The notes beneath the pieces are model-generated. The model was not told where the DNA came from, did not search any database, and saw only the letters and a list, made by a program, of their open reading frames with translations. From Clostridia bacterium (GTDB taxonomy: Bacteria; Bacillota; Clostridia; Christensenellales; Aristaeellaceae), in assembly GCA_017938795.1 (NCBI GenBank), contig JAGBAV010000032.1, forward strand, positions 1 through 34,992: a stretch of 34,992 nt of DNA. The letters are read 5' to 3'. The translations under genes were made by a program, and so were the position numbers. Shown here piece after piece: positions 1 to 8,133 of the stretch; position 1 is the stretch's first letter; every line of letters begins with the position of its first letter.

Positions 1-1296
1 CATGTCCTGCATTTCCTGCAGCTTCTGCTTCGGCGCCTGCTCGGTCTCCGTCTCGCGGATCTCGACGTCGCCCTGCACCTCAAGCGGCAGCGCGCTGAGC
101 ACAAGGCCCATCGCCACGGTCTCCTGCGGGCGGACAAGGCGCATGATGCGCTCGCCCGGCTTCTCCTGCACGCGCTTGAGCACGATCTTCTTTCCGTTCT
201 TCCCCTTGCCGGCAAACAGCTCCGGCACGAAATACCAGCGGCTGCTTCCGCCGACGAGAAGCACGGCGTCCACAGGGTTCTGTTTCTCCGGGTCGTTGTC
301 GATGCATCCGTTCACCAGCCCGATCAGGTCGCTGATGTAGCCGCCAAGCAGCTTCTCCAGCGCGTCCTTCGTGATCGGCTCAAACGGAACGATGTCGCCG
401 CCGGCGCAGTTGTACATGACGTCGCAGTCCGTGACGGTCCCGCCCTTGGCCAGCTCGTCGGAGACGTCCTTTTCCTTCCATGCCTTGATCGCCGGCAGGT
501 TCTTCGGATTCTGAAGCAGGCGCAGGTAAATCTCCGTCCCGCCGGTCTCCTCGCCGTATGCCTCCAGCGCCGTCTTAATGAACTGACGGAGCACCTCGTC
601 AATCTCCCTGCCGCCGCAGGTCGCCGCTTTCTCGTCAACCGGCCAGCAGGAGATCAGGCGCCATTTCGGCTCCTTCTCATCATAGGTATACTCGCCGAGC
701 ACAAGGTCGGTCGTGCCCGCGCCCATATCCACCAGCAGGAGCTTGAGCTTATCCCCTCTCCTGCGGATCCCCAGATCGCACAGCTTGTCGCTGTTCTGCT
801 GCAGCGCAGCGATGACCGCGGCCTTCGCCTCGTTCATATGGGTCACATTCTGGAAGCCGGCCTGCGCCGCAGCCGCCAGCAGCAGCTCCACCTGATCGCT
901 CTGCCATTTCACCGGATAAGAGATCACAGTTTCCGTCCGCACGCCCTGCTCGCCGAAGAAGCCGCCGGTATCCTGCTCGCTATAGCAGGCGTAGAGATAC
1001 TTGAAGAAGCCAAAGATGAGCTCCTCCGCCTTCTTGCTCTTCTCCGGATGGGTCATATCCATCTTGAAATTCTGGTACAGCACGGAGTTCTTGCGCTCCT
1101 TGACGGCCTCATGGCCCCAGATCCACGTCCCGTCCTCCATCTGCCTGCCCAGCGTCGGCACGGTCGGGAATTCACCGAACATGACGACCTGACAGCCCAG
1201 GCGATCCTGAATATAGGTCTTCCCGTCATCCTCATAGTTCTTGACGCGCACGACGGTTGTGCTCGTGCCAAAGTCAATACCAACCCGTCTGATCAT
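1..1296 (-). CDS. Divergent Hsp70-family (DnaK-like) ATPase, 3' end outside the window
   Basis: An open frame of 432 codons runs off the left edge, so the C-terminus is missing. The N-terminus carries the actin/Hsp70 phosphate-1 loop GIDFGTSTT (residues 6-14), a phosphate-2 loop VDMGAGTTD (189-197) and an adenosine motif LLVGGSSR (346-353), in the correct order for an Hsp70 nucleotide-binding domain. The usual NEPTAAA motif appears as NEAKAAV, and the spacing and remaining sequence are unlike DnaK, so this is a specialised Hsp70-like protein rather than the housekeeping chaperone. The start at 1296 has AGGAGG six bases upstream; an ATG at 1302 abuts the same site and is less likely. The last visible residues are charged and Gln-rich, which may be the beginning of a linker to an unseen C-terminal region. 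Client and function are unknown. Confidence 0.85.
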   Translation of the reverse strand, partial: MIRRVGIDFGTSTTVVRVKNYEDDGKTYIQDRLGCQVVMFGEFPTVPTLGRQMEDGTWIWGHEAVKERKNSVLYQNFKMDMTHPEKSKKAEELIFGFFKYLYACYSEQDTGGFFGEQGVRTETVISYPVKWQSDQVELLLAAAAQAGFQNVTHMNEAKAAVIAALQQNSDKLCDLGIRRRGDKLKLLLVDMGAGTTDLVLGEYTYDEKEPKWRLISCWPVDEKAATCGGREIDEVLRQFIKTALEAYGEETGGTEIYLRLLQNPKNLPAIKAWKEKDVSDELAKGGTVTDCDVMYNCAGGDIVPFEPITKDALEKLLGGYISDLIGLVNGCIDNDPEKQNPVDAVLLVGGSSRWYFVPELFAGKGKNGKKIVLKRVQEKPGERIMRLVRPQETVAMGLVLSALPLEVQGDVEIRETETEQAPKQKLQEMQDM

Positions 1297-1356
1297 GTTC
1301 ATCCTCCTGTAATCCTGACAGCCTGCTGCCGAATCGATAACATATACTGTCCATTC

Positions 1357-1386
1357 ATTATATCATATCTGTTCGCCGCTTCACAA
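1357..1386 (-). promoter_or_regulatory. Sigma-A promoter for the Hsp70-like gene
   Basis: Minus strand: TTGTGA (1386-1381), 18-base spacer, TATAAT (1362-1357) preceded by an extended TG. It lies about 60 bases before the gene start. Confidence 0.7.
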
Positions 1387-1509
1387 CAGGCAGCTGCTGC
1401 CGCCGTACTTTTTTTCATCTCATCTCCTTGTGCGCCTATCTTATCACATTGCCCGTCCATGCTGTTTACTGCCGGTTGACATCATGCGCGGCGTCAGACG
1501 CTTTCTCGC

Positions 1510-1538
1510 TTGTCAGCCTACAGCAGGAATGCTATAAT
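1510..1538 (+). promoter_or_regulatory. Sigma-A promoter for the GH9 gene
   Basis: TTGTCA (1510-1515), 17-base spacer, TATAAT (1533-1538), with TGC before the -10. Transcription should begin near 1545. This argues against upstream in-frame starts such as 1510 and supports ATG 1585 or 1600. Confidence 0.8.
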
Positions 1539-1599
1539 GAACGGGAACCAACGCCGGTGCAGCCGGCATGATGATGCAGATGAAATGAGGAATACCGGC

Positions 1600-3129
1600 A
1601 TGAATATCCGAATCAATCAGCTTGGCTATACCCCCTCCATGCGCAAGACAGCCGTCCTGCAGGGCCGTCCCGCGGATACGCTTCAGGTCGTCGACGGCTC
1701 CGGCGAGATCGTCATGACCGTCCCTATCAGCCCTGACAGTGCGCAGATCTGGGGCGACGATGTCTACTCTGCGGACTTTTCTGCACTGACGCAGCCCGGC
1801 TTCTATGTCCTGCGCTGCGGGGATATTGCCTCCTGGCCCTTCTCTATTGAGGAGCGTCCGTATGCCTCCTGCCTGACCGCCCTTGTGGATATGCTCTACT
1901 ACCAGCGCTGCGGCGAGGATCTGCGCCCGGAGCTGGGCGGCTTTGCGCACCCCGCCTGCCATACCGGCCCTGCCCGCGTCTACGGCACGCAGGAGCTGGT
2001 CGAGGTCACCGGCGGCTGGCACGACGCAGGCGACTTCGGCCGCTACATCGTCCCTGCCGCGAAGACTATCGCCGACCTGATGCTCGCATGGCAGTGGAAC
2101 AAAGACGCCTTCGTCCCCGGCCTGACCCGTCTGCCGGAGGAGATGCGCTATGAGCTGGAATGGATGCTCAAGATGCAGCGCGCCGACGGCGGCGTATATC
2201 ACAAGGTGACCTGCGCGCTCTTCTGCGATATGGTCATGCCGCATGAGGAGACAGCGGAGCTGATCCTCTGCCCTGTCTCCACAACGGCGACGGGCGACTT
2301 CGCCGCCTGCATGGCGATGGCCAGCCGCTTTTACGCCGGCATCGACGCAGCCTTTGCCGCCCGCATGAAGGAAGCCGCGGTCCGCGCATGGAATTTCCTT
2401 GACAGAACCGGCCCCATGCTCTTCAAGAATCCAGAGGGGATCCGCACCGGCGAATATGACGACGTCACCGACGAGGATGAGCGCCTCTTTGCGCACATCG
2501 AGCTGGCGCTTGCCACCGGTGAAGAGAAATATGCCGATGCCGCCCTGCGCGCGCTGGAGACGATCGACCGCAGCGCCGCCCCACTGGGCTGGGCTGATGT
2601 GCGCGGCTATGCGGCCATCGAAGGTCTGGCTCTGACCGGCAAGGCCGGGAGCCTCTGCCGCGAGTGGCTGCTTGGCGTCGCCGACAGCCTCCTTGCCCGC
2701 ATCAATGCCTACGGCATCACGATGACGGAGTCCCTTCCGTGGGGCAGCAATATGGACGTCTCCAACGACGGCATGATCCTCGCGCAGGCCTATGCGCTGA
2801 CCGGCGATATGCGCTACCGCATCGCCGCCGAGCAGCAGCTGCACTACATCCTCGGCGTGAACGCAGTCGGATACTGCTTCGTGACGGGCTTCGGCTCCAA
2901 GCGTGTGCTCCATCCTCATCACCGCGCCAGCGTCGTCAACGGCACGCCGCAGCCCGGCATGCTCTCCGGCGGCCCCGCCAGCGGTCTGATGGACCCCGCC
3001 GCGCAGGAGCATCTGCAGGGCGCGCCGGCAGGCAAGAGCTTCATCGACGATCACGGCAGCTATTCCACCAACGAGATCTGCATCTACTGGAATTCCCCGC
3101 TGATCGCGCTGATCGCCGCGCTGTCCTGA
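1600..3129 (+). CDS. Glycoside hydrolase family 9 protein, apparently cytoplasmic
   Basis: The 509-residue protein has the two-part GH9 architecture: an N-terminal Ig-like domain opening with RINQLGYTP (residues 4-12) and an (alpha/alpha)6 catalytic domain. Catalytic features of the family are present: GGWHDAGDFG with Asp142 and Asp145 (nucleophile-activating base), PHHRAS around His440-441, and YSTNE with the proton-donor Glu492 near the C-terminus. GH9 enzymes cleave beta-1,4-glucans; some Ig-GH9 proteins are exo-acting glucosidases or glucosaminidases. There is no signal peptide, carbohydrate-binding module or dockerin, so an intracellular role on imported oligosaccharides is inferred. ATG 1600 is preceded by GAGG at 1587-1590; ATG 1585 is an alternative. 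The gene stands alone, with its own promoter and terminator. Substrate cannot be read from the sequence. Confidence 0.9.
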   Translation: MNIRINQLGYTPSMRKTAVLQGRPADTLQVVDGSGEIVMTVPISPDSAQIWGDDVYSADFSALTQPGFYVLRCGDIASWPFSIEERPYASCLTALVDMLYYQRCGEDLRPELGGFAHPACHTGPARVYGTQELVEVTGGWHDAGDFGRYIVPAAKTIADLMLAWQWNKDAFVPGLTRLPEEMRYELEWMLKMQRADGGVYHKVTCALFCDMVMPHEETAELILCPVSTTATGDFAACMAMASRFYAGIDAAFAARMKEAAVRAWNFLDRTGPMLFKNPEGIRTGEYDDVTDEDERLFAHIELALATGEEKYADAALRALETIDRSAAPLGWADVRGYAAIEGLALTGKAGSLCREWLLGVADSLLARINAYGITMTESLPWGSNMDVSNDGMILAQAYALTGDMRYRIAAEQQLHYILGVNAVGYCFVTGFGSKRVLHPHHRASVVNGTPQPGMLSGGPASGLMDPAAQEHLQGAPAGKSFIDDHGSYSTNEICIYWNSPLIALIAALS

Positions 3130-3162
3130 CCGCGCTGTACACCCATCATCCAACCGGATACC

Positions 3163-3207
3163 AAACAGGCACATGCTTCGCCTCTGCAAAGCATGTGCCT
3201 GTTTTTG
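3163..3207. terminator. Hairpin terminator between convergent GH9 and egsA-like genes
   Basis: A stem of about 15 bp (arms 3164-3178 and 3189-3203, 10-base loop) is followed by T residues on the plus strand. A short T run on the other strand makes it usable in both directions. The left arm contains an 18-base sequence repeated before def. Confidence 0.85.
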
Positions 3208-3223
3208 ATATGCTGTTTATCCC

Positions 3224-4567
3224 TTACGGCAGCTCCATCGTATAGAGCTCGCCCATATCCCAGAGCATGGAGCTGGTCAGGTACTTATTGCGCGTGTCGC
3301 GCGAGGCGCGCAGCGCATCGGCCGCGTCCTGCTGCGTGAAGCCGATATCCTCCGGCTCCATCGCCATGCCCAGCCCGCGCATCAGTGCTTCGATCTGCTC
3401 CGTCGGCGGCAGCTCCTCCTGCGCCGCCTGCAGGATCTCGTCCCAGTGCTCAATGATCCTTTCGATGCGCACGGCGTGCGCCGCCGCGTCGTTGTTGTGG
3501 AAGGAATTGTGCTCCAGCGCGATGACGGTCTCGCCCGTCCTGCCCAGGATCCGGCGCACCTCGCTCTCCCATTTTTCGTTGCTGAAGCTCTCAATGAAGG
3601 CCTTCGCCTTCTCCCGGTCGGGGCGCAGGGTGCGGATGATATCATACAGCCGGAGCGCCTTGAGCGTACCCACGCCGACCTGAATGCCATGCAGCTCAAA
3701 GGACATGCCGCGCTCGAGCGCCATCATCTCCCACAGGTGGCTGTAGTAATGCTCCACGCCGCTGGCAGGGCGGGAAATCCCTGCGAAGCTCATCGCAATA
3801 CCAGAGAGCACAAGCCCCTCGACCGTCGCCTGCACAGCGTCAGGATCGCGGCGCGCCAGCCCCGGCGCATGATCGACGATCTTCTTCATCGTCGCGCGCA
3901 TCAGCGCGGCGACGTTCGCGCAGTAGTATTCGCCCGTCACCAGATGCGACATTCTCCATTCGCACAGCGCCACGTACTTCGCCAGCATGTCGCCAAGGCC
4001 CGCGCGCAGCATGCGCATCGGCGCATCCTTGATGATATCGATATCGCAGATGATCGCAGCCGGCGCAGCATTGATGAGCGTGCACTTCACGCCCTCGCGG
4101 ATCATCGCAGAGCTGTTGGAGGCATAGCCGTCCATTGACGGCGCTGTGCCGACGATCATCATCTTCTGCCGGAGCATATTGGCCAGCACCTTGCTGCAGT
4201 CATTGATCACGCCGGAGCCAATGCCCATCACGCAGTCGCATGCGGGATCGTAGCCCATGACGATCGAACCAAGCGCCTCCTCATTCGGCTCCACATGCGC
4301 CATCGGCAGGCAGAAGAGCGTATAGGCAATCCCCGCCGCATCAAGCACGGGCTGTACGCGCCCCCATGCCGCGGCCTTCGTATTGACGTCGCAGATGATA
4401 AAGGGCCTCTTCGTCCCCATCGCCGCAAGCGCCTGCGGGATCTCCTCCACCGCGCCGCTGCGGATGCACAGATAATCCATGTCCACGCCGTGATGCCGCC
4501 CGCAGCTGCATGCATGCCCGCCCTTGCGGATCAGGGTGTCCAGCGTTGCCTCAGAAAACTGAATCAT
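3224..4567 (-). CDS. egsA: sn-Glycerol-1-phosphate dehydrogenase (AraM/EgsA family)
   Basis: The 447-residue protein belongs to the iron-containing/GldA-like dehydrogenase superfamily. It shows a dinucleotide-binding GIGSG (115-119), a GTAPSMDGYAS segment (140-150) typical of AraM/EgsA, and metal-ligand positions Asp193 (in GLGDMLAKY), His273 (VEHYYSH) and His293 (ELHG). Family members reduce dihydroxyacetone phosphate to sn-glycerol-1-phosphate with NAD(P)H; in Bacillus this feeds heptaprenylglyceryl phosphate synthesis. A GGAGG site precedes ATG 4567. It starts 16 bases after the ribulokinase gene, so both are probably one transcript. In Bacillus subtilis, araM also sits in the arabinose operon, which matches this pairing. 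The reaction direction and cofactor metal are inferred from the family. Confidence 0.88.
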   Translation of the reverse strand: MIQFSEATLDTLIRKGGHACSCGRHHGVDMDYLCIRSGAVEEIPQALAAMGTKRPFIICDVNTKAAAWGRVQPVLDAAGIAYTLFCLPMAHVEPNEEALGSIVMGYDPACDCVMGIGSGVINDCSKVLANMLRQKMMIVGTAPSMDGYASNSSAMIREGVKCTLINAAPAAIICDIDIIKDAPMRMLRAGLGDMLAKYVALCEWRMSHLVTGEYYCANVAALMRATMKKIVDHAPGLARRDPDAVQATVEGLVLSGIAMSFAGISRPASGVEHYYSHLWEMMALERGMSFELHGIQVGVGTLKALRLYDIIRTLRPDREKAKAFIESFSNEKWESEVRRILGRTGETVIALEHNSFHNNDAAAHAVRIERIIEHWDEILQAAQEELPPTEQIEALMRGLGMAMEPEDIGFTQQDAADALRASRDTRNKYLTSSMLWDMGELYTMELP

Positions 4568-4583
4568 ATCTCATTCCTCCGTG

Positions 4584-6263
4584 TTATGGGCGGGCGCCGC
4601 CGTTCTTTGCGGCGACAGCTGCGCCCCGGTGCGCCTTCAGGCGTTTCATCACATCGTTCTCCCCGCGGCCGAAATAATCGTGCAGACGGCTGTACTCCGC
4701 ATACAGCGCATCATAGATTTCTGCGCTGTGCGCGTCCGGCTCATAGGCCCGCAGCACCGGTGCGGACATTGCCTCCGTCGCCGTGCGCATATCGGGATGC
4801 ACCCCGGCCGCAACAGACGCAAAGATCGCGCTGCCCAGCGCCCCGCCCTGCTCGCAGTCCATGACATGCACAGGCATATTCAGCACATCGGCATAGATCT
4901 GCATCGCCAGCGCATTCTTCTGGCTGATGCCTCCGAGCGCACAGACCCTCTCCAACGGCACACCGTGCCTGTTGTAATTCTCTACGATCATGCGCATGCC
5001 GTACGCCGTCGCCTCAATCAGCGCGCGGTAGATCTCCTCCGGTACCGTGCGCAGCGTCATGCCAAGGATCATGCCGGTCAGGTCGACATCCACGAGGATG
5101 CTCCTGTTTCCGTTCCACCAGTCCAGCGCCAGCAGCCCGCTCTCCCCCGGCAGGAGCCTTGAAGCCAGCTCCGTCAGGTACGCATGGACGGACATGCCGC
5201 GTTCCGCAGCTGCCTTATGGTATTCCCCGGGCACGAAGCGATCCGTCATCCATGCATAATGATCGCCCACGCAGCTCTGCCCGGATTCATATCCCCAGAA
5301 GCCGGGAACAATGCCATCCTCCACCGCGCCGCAGATGCCCGGTACGTCGCAGCGCGACGCGCCCAGCGTCATATGGCAGGTCGACGTGCCGATGATCGAG
5401 AGCAGCGTTCCCGGCTCCGTGATACCCGCGGCTGGCACAGCCACATGCGCATCCACATTGCCGGCGGCAACGGCGATCCCCGGCATGAGGCCGAGCCGCT
5501 CCGCCATTGCCTGCGTCAGCCCGCCTGCACGGCAATGCCCCGGCATGACAGGCGCCCACAGCTTCTCACGCACGACATGGCGCAGCCGCGCATCCACCGC
5601 CGCAAAGTATTCCTCATCAGGGAACCCTTCGCCCTTCCGGCAAAAGCATTTATAGCCTGCGGCGCAGCTGTTCTGCACCCATCGGCCGCAGAGCTGCCAG
5701 ACAATCCAGTCCGCAGCCTCCGCCCATGCATCCATCGCAGCATAGACCTCCGGCGCCTCGTCCAGCACCTGCCACAGCTTCGGGAACGACCACTCGCTGG
5801 AGACCTTTCCGCCGTATGCTGCAAGCCACGGCTCGCCCCTCTCCTGCGCAATGCGGGTCATGATACTCGCCCTGTCCTGCGCGGCATGGTGCTTCCAGAG
5901 CTTGACATACGCGTGCGGATTCCCCTTGTATGCATCAAGGAAGCAAAGCGGCGTACCATCGCGCCGGACAGGCAGCGCCGTGCAGGCCGTGACATCCAGC
6001 GCAATGCCAACCACATCCTCCGGCCGGACGCCGCTCTCACGCAGAACAGCCGGGATCGCATGATCGAGCACATCCAGATAATCCTGCGGATGCTGGAGCG
6101 CCCAGTCCGGCGGCAGCGGCGTGCCGTCGGGCAGCACAGCGTCCATCACAGCATGCGGATATACATAGACAGAGGAGGCCAGCGTGCGCCCATCCGCCGT
6201 ATCCACCAGCGAAGCCCTGCCGGACAGCGTCCCATAGTCGATGCCGATCACATAACGGCCCAT
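4584..6263 (-). CDS. araB: Ribulokinase-type FGGY carbohydrate kinase
   Basis: The 559-residue length fits ribulokinase. The N-terminal ATP-binding signature is GIDYGTLSGRA (7-17), the central GNVDAHVAVP carries the likely catalytic base Asp271, and the C-terminal FGGY domain contains GTSTCHM (292-298) and GGISQKN. Ribulokinase phosphorylates L-ribulose to L-ribulose-5-phosphate in arabinose catabolism. The start has AGGAGG seven bases upstream. No araA, araD or sugar transporter is present in this window, so either they lie elsewhere or the kinase serves another ketopentose. It is followed at once by the glycerol-1-phosphate dehydrogenase gene. Specificity for ribulose over other pentuloses is inferred from overall similarity and length. 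Confidence 0.87.
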   Translation of the reverse strand: MGRYVIGIDYGTLSGRASLVDTADGRTLASSVYVYPHAVMDAVLPDGTPLPPDWALQHPQDYLDVLDHAIPAVLRESGVRPEDVVGIALDVTACTALPVRRDGTPLCFLDAYKGNPHAYVKLWKHHAAQDRASIMTRIAQERGEPWLAAYGGKVSSEWSFPKLWQVLDEAPEVYAAMDAWAEAADWIVWQLCGRWVQNSCAAGYKCFCRKGEGFPDEEYFAAVDARLRHVVREKLWAPVMPGHCRAGGLTQAMAERLGLMPGIAVAAGNVDAHVAVPAAGITEPGTLLSIIGTSTCHMTLGASRCDVPGICGAVEDGIVPGFWGYESGQSCVGDHYAWMTDRFVPGEYHKAAAERGMSVHAYLTELASRLLPGESGLLALDWWNGNRSILVDVDLTGMILGMTLRTVPEEIYRALIEATAYGMRMIVENYNRHGVPLERVCALGGISQKNALAMQIYADVLNMPVHVMDCEQGGALGSAIFASVAAGVHPDMRTATEAMSAPVLRAYEPDAHSAEIYDALYAEYSRLHDYFGRGENDVMKRLKAHRGAAVAAKNGGARP

Positions 6264-6296
6264 GGCAGTCCCTCCTTGTGAATATATGTCCCCTTT

Positions 6297-6305
6297 ATGA
6301 TAGCA
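6297..6305 (-). promoter_or_regulatory. Possible extended -10 promoter for araB
   Basis: Minus strand TGCTATCAT, about 34 bases upstream of the gene, looks like an extended -10 element. The -35 region at the correct distance (TTTCTT) is poor, so an activator or relief of repression may be needed. No operator could be assigned. Confidence 0.35.
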
Positions 6306-6354
6306 TTTCCGTCATGCAGAAGAAATCCATATTTCACGTTATCTGACGATTCCT

Positions 6355-6394
6355 GAAGAAGAAAAGGACGCAGCCCTCAGGTTCTGCGTCCTTT
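6355..6394 (-). terminator. Terminator of the acyl ligase operon
   Basis: Minus strand 11-bp stem AAAGGACGCAG / CTGCGTCCTTT with a 10-base loop, followed by a T-rich tail (TTTTCTTCTTC). It lies 20 bases past the ligase stop codon. Confidence 0.85.
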
Positions 6395-6414
6395 CTGTAT
6401 CCGGTTGTCCGTCA

Positions 6415-8133
6415 TCATGCGCTCTGCTGTCTGGCGAGCTCCTCTTCCTCCAGCACGCGGTAAGCCACCTTGCCCACCAGCGTCTTGGGCATATCCTCGC
6501 GGAATTCGATGTCATACGGCATCGCATACTTCGCCACATGCCTGCGGCAATAATCCAGCAGCGCCTTCCTGATCTCCTCGCCGGGCTCCACACCGGGCGC
6601 AAGCTTGACAAACGCCTTCACCTTCTGCATCTTGTAAGAATCCGGCACGCCGATCACGCAGCTCATCTGCACAGCCTCATGTGCGTCCAGAACATTCTCA
6701 AGCTGCGCGGGGTAGACGTTATAGCCCGCTGTGACGATCATGCGCTTTGCGCGGCCGCGGAAATAGACGAAGCCCTGTTCGTCCATCTTGCCCAGATCGC
6801 CGGTGTATACCCAAGTCAGTCCATCGGCATGGGTGCGCAGGGTCTGCGCCGTCTCCTCAGGATGATGCATATACTCCTTCATCACCGTCGGGCCGGCGAG
6901 CAGAATCTCGCCCTCCTCGCCGTAGGGCAGCTCCCTGTCCGTGCCCGGCTCCACGATCTTGATGTAGGTATCCGGGAACGGCAGACCGATCGACCCCTCC
7001 TTGAACATATGCGACGGCGTCAGGCAGCAGGCGGTGACGGTCTCCGTCGTGCCGTATCCCTCGCGCACCTGCACAGTCGCCTTATGATCATACAGGAACT
7101 TATCCAGCTTCTTCTTCAGCTCGACAGACAGCGAATCGCCGCCGGAGAACACACCCTTGAGGCAGCTCAGGTCCGCGCCGTCCATATCCTTCAGGCGCAG
7201 CAGCGCCTCATACAGCGTCGGCACGCCGGCCACAAAATTGCAGCGCTTCTTGACCAGATCCTTGGCATAGGTCTTCGGCGTGAAGCGCGGCACAAGGATG
7301 CACCTGCCTCCCTGCGTGAGCATCGTGTGGATGCACACGCCAAGGCCAAAGCCATGGAACACGGGCATCGCCGCCAGCATCTTGTCGCCAGGGCGGAACA
7401 TCGGGTTCGCCGCAATGACCTGCTGGCTCAGGGCGTTGAAGTTCCTGTTGGTGAGCACAATGCCCTTGTTGACGCCCGTCGTACCGCCGGAATACAGGAT
7501 AACCGCAGGATCCTCCGCCCTGCGCTCCACCTTATAATCATAGAAGCAATGCTTGCTCAGCTTCATGAATTCCTTCCAGCGGATCACAGGCGCATCCGCC
7601 GGGATCTTGCGAATCTTCCGTCCCTCGGTGAGCATATAGCCCGCCTTGATCGGCTGGGCCAACGCATCGCGGATGCTGGCAATCACGATGTTGACGACCT
7701 TTGTGTTCCTGCGCACGGCCTCAAACTTGTGATAAAACTGATCCAGCGTGATCGCCGTCACGCTGCCGGATTCATTGAGGTAGAATTCAATCTCCTTCTC
7801 CGCCGAAAGCGGATGAATCATATTGGCAATGCCGCCGATCAGATTCACCGCATAGAACAGGCAGACCGCCTGCGGGCAATTCGGCATGGCGATGGTGACC
7901 CTGTCCCCCTCGCGGATGCCGATGGTGCGCAGCGCGCGGGCGCAGGTCTCAACCTCCCTGATCAGCTGCTTGTAGGTCGTGGACTTACCCATGAAGTCGT
8001 ATGCGATATACTGCGGGTACTCCTTTGCGATGCGCTCCAGCGCCTCGTACATCGTCCCGCTAAAGTACTCAAGATGCATCGGGACATCGCCCATATGATC
8101 CTTCCACGGCGTCTTCGCGGTAATTGTTCCCAT
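6415..8133 (-). CDS. AMP-forming acyl-CoA synthetase-like ligase (class I adenylate-forming)
   Basis: The 572-residue protein has the full motif set of the ANL superfamily: the phosphate loop SGGTTGVNKG (215-224), GYGTTET (359-365), YTGD (443-446), the hinge-like FRGRAKRMI (458-466), and a C-terminal KTLVGKV with the catalytic lysine. Such enzymes activate a carboxylate with ATP and usually pass it to CoA; the closest general resemblance is to medium/long-chain fatty acyl-CoA ligases. No signal peptide or membrane segment is seen, so it should act in the cytoplasm. Its ATG shares an A with the stop codon of the upstream acyltransferase homologue (TGATG), which implies translational coupling and a joint pathway. 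No beta-oxidation genes are nearby. The acyl substrate cannot be predicted from sequence reading. Confidence 0.88.
   Translation of the reverse strand: MGTITAKTPWKDHMGDVPMHLEYFSGTMYEALERIAKEYPQYIAYDFMGKSTTYKQLIREVETCARALRTIGIREGDRVTIAMPNCPQAVCLFYAVNLIGGIANMIHPLSAEKEIEFYLNESGSVTAITLDQFYHKFEAVRRNTKVVNIVIASIRDALAQPIKAGYMLTEGRKIRKIPADAPVIRWKEFMKLSKHCFYDYKVERRAEDPAVILYSGGTTGVNKGIVLTNRNFNALSQQVIAANPMFRPGDKMLAAMPVFHGFGLGVCIHTMLTQGGRCILVPRFTPKTYAKDLVKKRCNFVAGVPTLYEALLRLKDMDGADLSCLKGVFSGGDSLSVELKKKLDKFLYDHKATVQVREGYGTTETVTACCLTPSHMFKEGSIGLPFPDTYIKIVEPGTDRELPYGEEGEILLAGPTVMKEYMHHPEETAQTLRTHADGLTWVYTGDLGKMDEQGFVYFRGRAKRMIVTAGYNVYPAQLENVLDAHEAVQMSCVIGVPDSYKMQKVKAFVKLAPGVEPGEEIRKALLDYCRRHVAKYAMPYDIEFREDMPKTLVGKVAYRVLEEEELARQQSA

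Noticed and set aside
838..1479. 213-codon plus-strand frame
   Set aside because: It is antisense to the Hsp70-like gene, whose motifs and ribosome binding site are clear, and has no support of its own.
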